From Apostichopus japonicus (Eukaryota > Echinodermata > Holothuroidea > Aspidochirotida > Stichopodidae): 64,000 nt of DNA. Location: assembly GCF_037975245.1 (NCBI RefSeq), contig NC_092563.1, positions 29,041,960 to 29,105,959 on the forward strand. The letters run 5' to 3'. The notes beneath the pieces are model-generated. The model did no database searches, was not told the DNA's origin, and saw nothing but the letters and a program-made list of their open reading frames with translations. The position numbers and the translations under genes were made by a program. This document shows, one piece after another, positions 38,201-48,303 of the stretch (position 1 is its first letter; every line of letters begins with the position of its first letter).

Positions 38201-41200
38201 AAATATCATCAGATTCCTTGGCTGGATCAGCAGGTGATTTCCATCGTTCTGGACTATTATAGAACATTGTTCCAGAGGGTTTATTAAAATTGCCACTTGT
38301 TATTTTGGAATTTGTGTAGCTTGCTTGGTCCTTCGAGAGTCCAAAATCTGCAATCTATGAATAAATTTGGAATATAAATTTACAGATTTACCTTCAACAG
38401 GGCCATAAAACTCTCCCTTTTATCTCACTGTACAGTACAATCCTAGGAACAGCAATTACCTCTATAATAATTATGTGATAATTTTGCTGATTATAACAAA
38501 GTGTGCATAATTTCTAGCTTGATTATCACAATTTTGAAAATTTAGTAATTTACAAAACAAAGCTAATAACCAGAATGCAAAATGCATTGAAGTTTCATGT
38601 CTTCATTGCACAAGACTTCTGCTTGAAGTTAATCAACTGAAGTTAATAGCTGTCACATTATAAATCTTGAAACACTATTTTGATGTACAATTACACTACT
38701 GTATATGGCAAGCTAATTGCTCAACAAATCGAAAAACATGGATTATCAGTCGAAAAACCATGTTTATAAACTGATAAACCATGTTTTTCGATCGAAAGAC
38801 CATGTTTATCGACCGATAAACATGGATTTTCGGTTGATAAACACGGTTTATCGGCGAGAATCCATGTTTATCTCTTGAGAAACATGGATTATCACTGATA
38901 AACATGGTTTTTCGGCGATAAACATGGTTTATCGGTGATAATATGGTTTATCGCCGATAAACCGTGTTTATCTGTCGAAAAACATAGTTTATCGCCGATA
39001 AACCATGTTTAATCGCCGAAACATGGTTTTTCGACCGAACATCCATGTTTCTCGATTTATTGAGCATTTGGCTTGCCATAACTGTATGGCAGGGTAAACA
39101 TAGGATGATAGGTCAGTCTACTTAACTGGCAAAACACACCTCCACCAAGAAAAATAGGAGTGTTGTAATCAATGTGATGCATCCATGATTCCTATCGTTA
39201 GATGTCATGTAAACAGGTTTTCAAAGTTAACTTCTGGTGACCTCAAATGAGATTTGACCTCAAAAGCAACAGGATTCTTGTACCCAATATGGCAAAGCCC
39301 TATACCAGTAGCCAGAGCATTACCTGGTTGATGTTTCGCTGTTGTGTATTTTTATCATTCTTTCATTCTTTCATATTTTTGTTTTTATTCATAATTTGAT
39401 CATTTCCTTTCATTTTCCTATTTTGATATTTGATCATGAATAACATTTACTTTAGATTTCACTTTTATTGCTAACTACTTCTATTCATGATCAGGTGGCC
39501 CTGTGTGACCTGTCTTCTTTTCTTTGGTTGTTTAGTAAACTAAGTAATTGTTTTGTGTGGTCCTTTCTTTTTCTAGGAATGCATGAGCTGGCTCCAAGAG
39601 TCTATCCCTTTTGAGAATTGTGGGTGAAATAGAAAGTTTAAGAGCTATTTTTGGTTGCTAGGAACATTCTTGGTGATAGATGTTAATTTTCAAATGTACT
39701 TATAGGCATTGAAGACTTGCATCAAACCGCGTGCGGCCATCTGAAAAGTAAAATTTTTGTTTTGCCTGCAAGTGAAGTTTTGTTCGTGTCGCTACAAAAT
39801 GCAGACAGTAATGAAACGTGATACCTTATTATCTTTAGCTGGACCTGAGATGTCCATCGCTGTATCGTTTATACACTGCTGTGGGTATTGACCGTAGCTG
39901 TATGTACTGACTGTACACTAGTATCTAATTACCGACAGTAGCAAGCTATGTGTGTATTTTCTGGGATCGATGGTGGTGTCTAACAATTGTTACACCTCAT
40001 TCGAAACTAGGTCAGATAACGGACATTAGACGTTTCTTTTTGCGCGAGTCTTCACACCCTTTAAGGACACTGATGAGACCCATTTACAAGTTAAGTTATG
40101 TGTCTGGTAATTATCTAGTAAGTGCTAATCAACAGCTGTTAGGTCAAAGGACCCCAGAAAACAGGGAGTGAAGGGCAAGCTGGTCTAGAGTTGGAGAGGG
40201 GGGGGGGGTTGAGACAAAGGCTAAATTACGAATATTCAATGAATCCTCCTTTGTGTTTGATTGGTTTAAGGTGATCAAGTGTGAGTTGCAATGTACTAAA
40301 ATATGGGATGTATTCTTACAAATATGGGATGTATTCTAATAACTATGTATATAAGGAAATATGGGATGGTATGAATAGGGTATGATGGAGATTTCATTTC
40401 AGTAAACACCGAGAGCTGTTTAACAAATGGAGAGTTTACTGATCACCCAAAGCTGTATCCATGGAGGAAGACCTATATCTCATCCTGTATTGATATCTGG
40501 CAACCCCATCATTTGTTGTGCTCCGCCCGTTGTGCTTATTTTCTGTTTTAATGGAACTATATATCACCATTTAATTTCTCGTTGGTGTTTGGCACCGGAA
40601 TTGAAGCCCTGCTATGACCCATCCCAAGTGATGAACAGCCCCTCCTAGAGACCGAGACACCCCAAGAGGATATTTTCCCGAGTCGCAAGCCATCCAGAAC
40701 GCCACCCTACCCCAGAGACATCCCCATCTATTAAAGTGAATTGCCCTGGCAGTATCCCAAGGAGGAAATTTCATTTTCCAATATATTTGGTCGACCCACG
40801 CCGCGATTTTGTTTTTATTTCGTTGGTAATGTATTTTATTTTCCAATAAAGTCCATGGATTTTCTTATATGATGTAAGAGCTCTGAGAAGATCTATAAAT
40901 TGCTCATTTATATTATTTTATATTAGAGTTTCAATGATAGTTGTAACCTATGCTGGCGTGTGTGTGTGTATGACGCCTCGCTTGTAAACATGATATCTCA
41001 AGAAGGGAAGCTTGGACCAATCTAATATTTGGAGTATATGAGTACCACATTTAGGAGAAAAATCCTTTTATGGTGGTCAAAGGACATTTGGGTCACCAGA
41101 GGTCAATTTGTGAAAACCTTGTAATCACGATATCTCCAGAAGGAAATCTTGGATCAATCTCGTTTTTCGTGTGAAGGAGCGCCACATTAAGAAGAAGAAG

Positions 41201-44200
41201 CCTACTGTTTTTTGTGGAGGTCAAAGTTCATTTGGGGTCACTAGAGGTCAAAATGTGAGAACCTTGTAACATTCGATATCTCAAGTAGGTAAGGTTGGAC
41301 GAATCTCATATTTTATGTAGTGGGTACATGTTCAGTACAAGATTTTATTGAGGTCAAAGGTCAGTTGGAGTCACCAGAAGCCAAATTTTGGAAACCTTGT
41401 TTTATAAGCTACCGTATCTCCCACCCACCAGCCTATCAGATAACATATAACGAATAGGAGGCTGTTGGCAATTGGAAATAAGCTTATGGTCATCCGTAGA
41501 ATCTAAAACTCAAAACTGTCAACTCGAACATATCTGCATGGGTTTCAACGTGCCGCTCAGAAGCCTTAATTTGCGTGCAAAAAGGTGTACTCTTTGTACG
41601 TATAGCTGTGCTACTGGAAGTTTTCCGTCATAGTTCAGGTTGGATGTAGTTTCGTTGTGACCAGGTGCCGTTTATGATACTTAACAGTTCGTCTAGTTAA
41701 ATTTTTCACTATGACCAATCTCAATGTGAATTAATTGTGTAAACACTGTCTCAGTTTGAGTTCACAAGCTGTGTCTGGATCGGCTATTGATCTCAAGTTA
41801 TGTAGTCTCTTCCACCATTTACATCATTGCTAGGCCTTAAATGTGTCGTCTGGCAAGGGTGTTGTTCAATAACAACTTTCCGACATGGACGTTAAATGGA
41901 TGTGTGCCGAGAGATGGGCTTCGGTCAGCTTGCGAGTCTACAAGCCTCCATGGCTTCTTTCGCGAGTTCCTGCTTGCGGGAAGATCACATATACATACAT
42001 ATACATACATAAAAAAGTAACGTTCGTCTTTCGTCACGTTTGAGTTTATGGAACATCTCGAACAAAGTAGTATAAAGTATATATATATTTTACTTTGATT
42101 TCTTTGTATTTTTCCCTCTTTGCTACTCTATTTGGAATGTCTAAAAGCTATCAGAAAAATGTCAGCTTTGTGATCACTTAATAGAATTAGCACATATATA
42201 CTATGCTTAGGAGAACCCCATGGCATTAATGTGATAAATATATATATGTATAACTTACTTTGCATACAAAACTGTCAGTTACCATGACATTCTCAGGTTT
42301 GATGTCTCTGTGGATGATGTTATTATGATGCAGAAATTCTACCCCACTCAAGATTTGTTGCATAAAGTGGAGGCAGCGTGGCCAGGGTATATAGGTCTTT
42401 CCCAGAGTCTTTCTCAACTCAGACAGGCTGTAAGAGCAGTATTCCATGATGATGAAGTTACTATCATGATCACGATAAACACCTTTAATTCCGACCACAT
42501 GAATGTGAGTAGAAAGCTTTACCAGTTTCTGTATTTCCTTCAACTGATCTCTGCAACAAGATAAAAACAAACAATCAAAGTACAACTAATTTCATTTTAC
42601 GTACTGTTGCAATATGCCCCATTCCCAAACAGTTAAAACCATGGTTACTGTACTGTTATGAATGTTTCTTAACCCAAATTGAACAGTATATTCCTGACTT
42701 CCGTCAGCTTAAATCGTTGAAGGGAGAGTCCAACTTAAATTTAAACTTGATACATTGGTAGAGAAAGTCAAGTGCATAGCCAGGACTTCATCTAAGGGAG
42801 TGGGGCGGATTCAAATGATTGACCTGTCAATGAGAGCGCTTTGCTCTATCTGCGTAAAACTAAAAACTAAAATCATTTTATTTTTGTGTTTTCTGAGTCT
42901 TCCCAACCATCATAAGTGAGCAAGAAGTTTTTGCGGGAATCGTAGCAGAAAAAGAACCAAAAGGGAAAAAAGCCTGCGTTCTTGCTCCAAAGTTCAAGTA
43001 TCACACTACAGTAACTGCTGTCTGAGCTAAGTTTCCTTGCTTTACCAGCACACTCAATGTATGCATATCCCGATTGACATACAAAGTTCATTCAACTTGA
43101 AGCAAGTCCAAATCACATTTTTTGTTCGATGACCGATTTCAATGGGAGTTAAAGTGGGTGAAATGGCTCACTACTTTCACATACATAATGTACAGGGTTA
43201 TTGCAGGTGCGGTGATTGTTTACAAACTTACAAAGTCTATGTAGTGTTACGAACTGAACTTGAAGGGCACTCAAAAATTAAATCATAATTTTGCCGAAAT
43301 AGCATTATATATCACAAAATGAACAACAGGTGCTTTATTGGATTAACATTTAGCCATAAAATATGACCTGACCAAGGGAACCTTTTGACAACATTGATGG
43401 GGACTTGATTGTCCCTTCTGATCCTCTTTTCCCACTAACCTATAGATCGTCTCGCTTTATCCAACTATAACATTATACACGGTGGTAGCCAAAGCTATGT
43501 CATAGGCAACTACCTAGGCCTATTCATCACAAACAATTAGCGATAAAAAGTGACAAGTATATTTCACGTTTTGGCGGGTAGAATTTTAGCCTCACATACC
43601 GTAAGGCTTGCATGTAACATTAATCTAACAATATGCTAATCATTATTGGGAACATTTTCCGTCAGTTTGGGGCTTTTTTAAAGCCTCTCCGATATGAATT
43701 CTTTCTTCTTCCCGAAATATTTTTAGTTGAAAATTGTATAAGAAAAGACTAGTTGTTGGATTTTGTATATATCTAGAATGTAATGATCACTGTAGTACTA
43801 GTAGTCTTCTACTAGGCAGTCAGGGCAGGGTTCAAATGTTATTTTACCGTGTAGTTTGTACGTAGTTGGTTACCCGACAGGTAACGCATGTCTGGTACTG
43901 CGGTCCAACATTTGTACCCAGTATAAACAATAGAATATAGTGTAAAAAGTATTTTTTTGTACACTACAGAACGCTTTACCATAAACGTATGATGTATGGT
44001 GGCGATAGATACATTTATAAAACAATATATATGAATCATAACATAATTTACAAAAGCCACAGTGCCCTTTCAAATGTTCTTCATAGATTTAATTATTGAT
44101 GTGATCATAATTCTACTGGCTACCATGTCCGTTCATTCCATATATATTAGCATGCCTGCAGAGAATTACATATACACATGAACAAGAAATCTTTAGAGTA

Positions 44201-44593
44201 GAAACACAACCAATGCTAAGATTTGAGATAGCTGAGAATCATTTGTTCTATGTCATTTATTTCTGCTGTGCAATAAATAAGGAAAGTGCAATAAACTTTG
44301 GTCAGTCAATTCAGGATACAATTACCACACTCCTGTTAGCAGCTTGACCAATAAAACAAAACGTGAGCTGTGCCCCACCCTGAAGACTTTGCAGGTAAAC
44401 CAACTCTCAATATAAACATGAATAATTGCACATACCCTCTTGTTACTTCTTTCGCTGCAACATCACCATTGTGTTTATAGCAATAAGCTTTATACACTTT
44501 TGAAAAACCGCCTTCACCAATCTTTTTCCACTTTTCTCTGGGTTCGAAGTTATCCTCTTGTAAAACGAGGCTGGGTTCACCATAAGCAGCCAT
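25272..44593 (-). CDS. gene A: RIPK1-like kinase with RHIM-like motif and Death domain
   Basis: Probable cytoplasmic death/NF-kB-type signalling kinase. Exons, 5' to 3': 44436-44593, 42259-42550, 38197-38354, 36783-36832, 35568-35750, 35022-35107, 33137-33452, 32135-32419, 31764-31786, (one not found), 28972-29210, 27391-27486, 25272-25537. Phases agree throughout except between 31764 and 29210, where a further exon of length 3n+2 is required. Kinase, residues ~20-305: IGEGGFSKV glycine loop, Lys48 in VAAKEV, HRDIKPEN (Asp135), DFG (Asp153), SPE, so it should be catalytically active. Then an acidic Ser/Pro linker (310-414), an unknown beta-rich ~95-residue domain (415-509), a Pro/Gln-rich exon, the INIGHVENFYHG motif, and a C-terminal Death domain ending in AAKSLK. 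Known residues total about 716; human RIPK1 has about 671 with the same domain order. TKL/RIPK similarity is from reading, not search; another kinase-Death architecture is possible. Introns carry transposons and minisatellites. Confidence 0.85.
25856..27193. mobile_element. CAGGGGCGTATCC-type TIR element, 1338 bp, in gene A last intron
   Basis: Both ends read CAGGGGCGTATCCAGG inward, a perfect 16-bp inverted repeat. Flanked by CCCACA at 25850-25855 and 27194-27199. The flanks joined (GATGTACA-CCCACA-CCCCCATTCC) match an unoccupied paralogous site at about 27767-27790 with one base difference, which proves the insertion boundaries. It carries a second TIR element (26209-27056) inside. No transposase. 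Confidence 0.92.
26209..27056. mobile_element. nested CATGGGCGGCGATCC TIR element, 848 bp
   Basis: Perfect 15-bp inverted ends CATGGGCGGCGATCC, with CATATG at 26203-26208 and 27057-27062 as target duplication. It interrupts the 1338-bp element, so it is younger. Interior CGCGCCAACTCATGGTGGCG matches sister elements at 20.9, 23.9 and 46.6 kb. Confidence 0.88.
27187..27870. repeat. local duplication flanking gene A exon 12
   Basis: Sequence at about 27194-27290 (CCCATTCC, CTCAATCTCACA, AGTACAAGCTTGCTTTTAGA) recurs at about 27767-27870 in the same orientation. The two copies bracket the RHIM-like exon. The right copy is the empty-site reference for the TIR insertion. Confidence 0.8.
27391..27486 (-). 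other. gene A exon with RHIM-like motif
   Basis: A 96-nt exon with consensus GT-AG edges encoding INIGHVENFYHG followed by SQSSPQTHQRPPYPQSQ. The core I-N-I-G with following N resembles the RHIM core (I/V-Q-I/V-G-x-x-N) that drives amyloid assembly of RIPK1/RIPK3, although there is one additional residue before the Asn. Its position between kinase and Death domain is that of the RIPK1 RHIM. The functional reading is inference. Confidence 0.5.
28371..28437. repeat. ATCGATCAATTA palindrome-rich tract
   Basis: About 65 bp made almost only of overlapping self-complementary ATCGAT, AATTAATT and TTGATCAA words, in the intron between gene A exons 11 and 12. Confidence 0.7.
28972..29210 (-). other. 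gene A Pro/Gln-rich exon
   Basis: 239-nt exon (acceptor TTTTAG, donor GTTAGT) encoding a low-complexity P/Q/Y-rich chain with repeats such as YQTGNQRYQTRQFPFQSGN. Counterpart in gene B at 53452-53579 begins with the same acceptor and codon (G|CAA). Likely a disordered tether between the middle domain and the amyloid-like/Death module. Confidence 0.75.
29265..29530. mobile_element. G/C-run element remnant
   Basis: Begins GGGCGTAGGAACCGGGGGG followed by matched C and G runs, typical of the edge of the GGCGTA-type elements seen near 46.6-47.6 kb. A ~78-bp stretch starting GCACCAAATTGCATCT is repeated at 29410 and 29488. The right boundary is unclear and no target duplication was found. Confidence 0.45.
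30138..30786. repeat. 22-bp minisatellite, ~29 copies, in gene A intron
   Basis: Unit CATGACCCTTGCCCTTTGCTGG (20-base core CATGACCCTTGCCCTTTGCT plus GG) repeated head to tail with few variants, mainly GTCATG for GGCATG. Because 22 is not a multiple of 3 and the unit has no minus-strand stop, all three minus frames stay open, giving three spurious overlapping reading frames. It lies between gene A exon 9 and the Pro/Gln exon. Confidence 0.95.
32135..32419 (-). other. gene A exon 8: unrecognised ~95-residue domain
   Basis: One exon encodes a compact domain with alternating hydrophobic strands: VIILSENNDAMAFYRLQG, YKLHLDQRSWELCFNED, GNIQRIPLSKIKDYKLNG, FKLGVWAGNVKQNQEIKLSV and a final helix SSIESLINQLKG. 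The gene B counterpart (58164-58460) conserves YKL-L-ELCF, IPL--I, LSVSS and the terminal L--LRG. The strand-rich plan with a closing helix would suit a PH-like fold, but I do not recognise the family. Confidence 0.7.
33735..34590. repeat. 61-bp minisatellite, 14 near-identical copies, in gene A intron
   Basis: Unit of 61 bp containing ATGTAACAGTGTTTGTAATG, TCACAGACAATCCTCGGACA and GATCATACACTCTGTCTATG. Copies differ only by GGATG/GAATG and, in the last two, TCCTCCG for TCCTCGG. Such homogeneity implies recent expansion. Confidence 0.97.
35166..35248. repeat. (TA)n microsatellite
   Basis: About 40 TA units with two interruptions, between gene A exons 5 and 6. Confidence 0.95.
38704..39080. 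mobile_element. 377-bp fold-back element built of palindromic units
   Basis: The ends are inverted repeats: TATGGCAAGCTAATTGCTCA and, from the other side, TATGGCAAGCCAAATGCTCA. The flanks ACTGTA (38698-38703 and 39081-39086) are a 6-bp target duplication. The interior is an array of some 15 alternating CCATGTTTATCG / CGATAAACATGG words with small variants, so almost every unit pairs with its neighbour as well as with the far arm. It lies in the intron between gene A exons 2 and 3. Confidence 0.85.
39701..40064. mobile_element. TTAA-ended MITE, copy 3
   Basis: Runs from TATAGGCATTGAAGACTTGC to GCGAGTCTTCACACCCTTTAA-type end (20-base end CGAGTCTTCACACCCTTTAA). The left TTAA has mutated to TATA. 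Interior matches copies 1 and 2 in order. Lies in the gene A intron between exons 2 and 3. Confidence 0.8.
40985..41405 (+). repeat. degenerate ~130-145 bp satellite, GGTCATTTGGGGTCACC family, copy set 1
   Basis: About three diverged units, each with ATGATATCTC-AAGAAGGGAA, GTACCACATT, AAGAAG and GAGGTCAAAGG-CATTTGGGGTCACCAGAGGTCAA parts. The same family recurs at 49565-50565 and, inverted, at 57838-58040. Confidence 0.75.
41868..42016 (+). mobile_element. SINE copy 2 (3' part)
   Basis: CTTCGGTCAGCTTGCGAGTC, GAGTTCCTGCTTGCGGGA and an ACATACATATACATACATA tail match the body and tail of the minus-strand SINE at 17630-17878. The tRNA-like head is missing or too diverged to see. Confidence 0.7.
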
Positions 44594-44599
44594 TTAAAG

Positions 44600-46550
44600 C
44601 AATGTAGATGTACAGTACCGTACTGCAGATAAAATGGAAACAACAATAGATGGTTCATGATGATCTCAGGGAAGAAAATATGATGATATTGAACAATAAT
44701 CTAACTTGTTGCTTCCATTAAGTTATAAGAGACCCAAGAGTAGAGTAGAGTACTAATACGTATGAAAATGCAAACCAAGTCAGTATGACAGTTTCACACA
44801 CTGCTACAGTAGGCCTGGTGGAGGAGGTGTGAAGGTTTTGAAATTCTTACTTGCTTGCTGCTTCTTAGAAGCAAAGGAATATGTAAATAATGGTGAATCA
44901 AGGGTTCAAAACTAGTTTGCGTTTCAATTTTGCGAATAAAAGTTTTGAGGCGAATGTCATGGATGTGACAATGGGAAGCTGGACAGGAAGGGAAAGATGG
45001 TTGTGGCAACAAATAAATGGAACAAACAACTTGAAATTTTTCAAAAGTGTTTTATGATACCTTGAGTTTTCTTCTTGGCCTGAAATATTGATACTCTTGT
45101 ACATTATTACACTCACTTTATTATAAGATGAATTCCAACATATTTGTCTTTAGTTATACTATAGCAAGACAGGATCAGTATTTCAATCTTGATATTTCTT
45201 TTCCCTCTTGATGTTTATTTGGAAAAGCTTTATTATTGTTCCTCAGTTATTGACACATTGAAGTGAAGAGACAGAGAAGTGTTCTGAATGTTGTCTAATA
45301 TACACGCTGATACCAGTTATAGGGATCACTTCTTGGAATAACACTGTAAGTAATCTTAAGTTTAGCCTGTAATAGATATTAAGTATTCCATGTACAGTAA
45401 ATCCTATTCTATCCTTAGCATATTCTAACTATATGTTAAAGGTAATGCTAAGTGTAGTCTGTATAACTTAAGCCTATGCTAAGTAAGTAATGAGGTTACA
45501 TCCAGGGATGTGTAGTCACATATTCCTGATCTAATGTTTGTGAAGATGCTAAGGGGAGAAGATAGATCTGTAGAGCACACCCCACAGGGGTTGGTAACCT
45601 CTGTCTTGGGTTTATTTACAGTTTGTTACATACATGTATCGAATAATAACAATTGGGGAAAGATAAAAATAGTGTAGTCCTAAGTTGAAAAGGCCGTAAT
45701 GGTATTACGATAGGGTACTCTACTTTACCAGTTATAATTTTTGCATTGAGAATTGCCACATTTTCGGGTAATAAATAGGGTTATTTACTTGCTAATGATG
45801 AGTACATTGATAACACAGCAAATTGATAAATACTTACAGTACGGATCTGTCAACAAAGCAATTCCTCACCGATCGGAAAGTGACGTTACCTTTCACCAAA
45901 TCGACCGTGCGTTTTCTAATACTGTTGAACTAAGTCTACACAGTGTGCAGTTACGTACAATCAACAACATGATGGCTAGAGTTTTGTGTGGTGCGATGAC
46001 TGCTTTGAACAAGTTACACAGTGTATATGTAATGGTCCAAAAGTTATTTCAGGGGATTCCCCAATCAGTTTTCACACGCCACTTCGCCTTTCTATTTGTA
46101 TGGAACATCAGAAAGGACATTATTTTCAACAACTCAGTACTAGACTACTAGTACCTCATCAAATTGTGTGTCATCGTCACTTTATTGGAACGATTCAGCG
46201 CCACAGAAAGAAGAGAGTTGGCAATTTTGTTTTAGCAGAGTTGTTGACTAGGGGAATGACTTTTGATTCCAGTCAGATTCTCGAGTTACATTGAAATGTG
46301 AATTTGATTTAGTGTTAAATGACATCATTGTGACTTTGACTTGACTTGCAGATATAATGGCTTGTGACTTTGCCTTGACTTTTTTGACAGTTTGTGCTGA
46401 CAAATTACATGACACTTGCAAAGGAAGACGCTTAAGTACCGATATTGCAGTGGCTCCAAGTTATGCATTTGTCAGTTTCTATTTAGCATATATCAATATG
46501 GTAAAAGTGTTAACTACGAATTTAGTATCGATCTTCAGAATACTTGGCAT
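44600..46550. other. upstream flank of gene A; no gene supported
   Basis: Contains two overlapping open frames (45753-46151 and 45986-46294, plus strand) that share no domain I recognise. They may be one broken frame of a retrotransposed sequence. Nothing else stands out; the gene A promoter should lie near 44600-44800. Confidence 0.4.
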
Positions 46551-46559
46551 TGACAATAG

Positions 46560-47630
46560 CAGGGGCGTATCCAGGATTTTCTAACCCGGGGGGCGCGAAT
46601 TACTATCTAAGCGGAGCGCCACCATCAGTTGGCGCGCAGCGTAGAAGAAAATTTCTTGTTTTGATACCACCCAGATCACCGGAAATGGCACTTCTCGGGC
46701 TTGAAAAAGACCAACCATGCAGATGTACACTTTTTCCCTGAGAACCAAGTATTTCCTAATAGTTTTTTTCCATCCATAACCTTTTTGAAGATTGTCACCA
46801 GTTACAAATCTTGTTCGATCTCATCGCATGTCCTGTATATCATTGCTTTTTGTAGGTGATTCTACGTCGCGGCCCACAATATCCGTCAGCCAAACTTTTC
46901 AAGGTTCCAAGCCCATTATTTGTTCAGAATTTGAAAATTCACATTTCTCGTGAATTAACTCACTTCAAAACATACCCATAATGTTGCACAAAATTTCATC
47001 TATTTACAACCAATATAGAAAGAGCTCCTTCAACCCCTAACAGACCGGTAAAAGTTGCACGAGTAGAGGGAAGTGTGATGAAGAATGTTGGTCATAAATT
47101 TTGGAAAATTCAGACACAGTTAATTCATTGGTGTACAAATATTAAAACCTCTTAAAACGGATATTATAAAACTTGGTTGAAGGAAATGAAATAATAGCAG
47201 ATATTTCCGAAACCGAACACTACACACATAGGCGTAGGAGGCGCGGGGGGGGGGGCTGCAGCCATAAATAATATATATATAGATCATGAGTGTGAGAGGA
47301 AAAATGGAAACGTCAAAAATGGAGCTGTCGGTGTAAGGGGTAGGGTGAGGCACACGCCCCTTCCGAAATCCTTGATCCGTCACTGGCTACCCTGTGTATA
47401 AAATAAGGACCAGAGCTGTAATGATGTCACTGTTCCTCTTTCTCTTCCCGGTGTCTTGGCGTTTTCTTCTACTCCCTCTTTTTCTCTCTTTCTTCTTTTT
47501 CTTTTCCCTTCCTTCCTCTCCTCCTCCTCTTTTTTCCCCCCTTTTTTCCTTTTTCTTCTCTTTTTTTCTCTCCTCTTTTGCTTACCCGGGGGGCGCGCGC
47601 CCCAACGCCCCCCCCCTTGATACGCGCCTG
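46560..47630. mobile_element. CAGGGGCGTATCC-type TIR element, 1071 bp
   Basis: Starts CAGGGGCGTATCCAGG; the right end on the minus strand reads CAGGCGCGTATCAAGG (two mismatches in 16). AATAG at 46555-46559 and 47631-47635 is the target duplication. Inside, CTAAGCGGAGCGCCACCATC is the inverted form of the block shared with the 20.6, 23.0 and 26.2 kb elements; a polypyrimidine stretch occupies 47446-47580. Confidence 0.82.
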
Positions 47631-48303
47631 AATAGTATTATCTGAGAATCCTTGACAGCACCAAGTTATGATGTGGAAAAAATGTTTTGCAAGTGACGGT
47701 ATTGCATCATTCCGTACTTCTTGAGCAGTCTATGTTTTGATGGTTTCTTAAATGTGCTATATTATTGTTTTAGCATAAACATCAACTTTTTTACCTTTTC
47801 TGTTATTGTGTGTGTATGGGGTGAGGGGGGGGGGTTGGGGTTCGGGATGAAGAATGAAGGGTGCCTTTGCTAATATATGTACAGAGAAATATAGCAATGT
47901 TTATTTTATATGGAATACTGGGTTGATTGTATAAATGGTGGTGTATACGTTTTGGTTAGAGTATACTGGCCCTGTGGTTCACAGACAGTCTGTATAAAGT
48001 CATGATTACCGGCCTGTGCTCAGCCAAGGTACTCTGAATGTTGTACTTACATGATTGATGATTTCACCTTAATGTGTTTTAATATTATTGCATTCAGAGT
48101 GGGAGGGGAAACCGAGAGGGAGGGGAACCCGCAAGGTCTTTACCCTTGGCACTTTTGACCTTCCTGTTTCCCGGCCTCGTTAATTCCAACGGTTCCTGAA
48201 TAAAGAAGTATACAAGAAACTGTTCGGAACATTTTCCAGACGTCTAGTTACTTTAGGAGCCCGTATTTGCAGACAAAGAATAACAAAAAATTAGGACAGC
48301 GTC

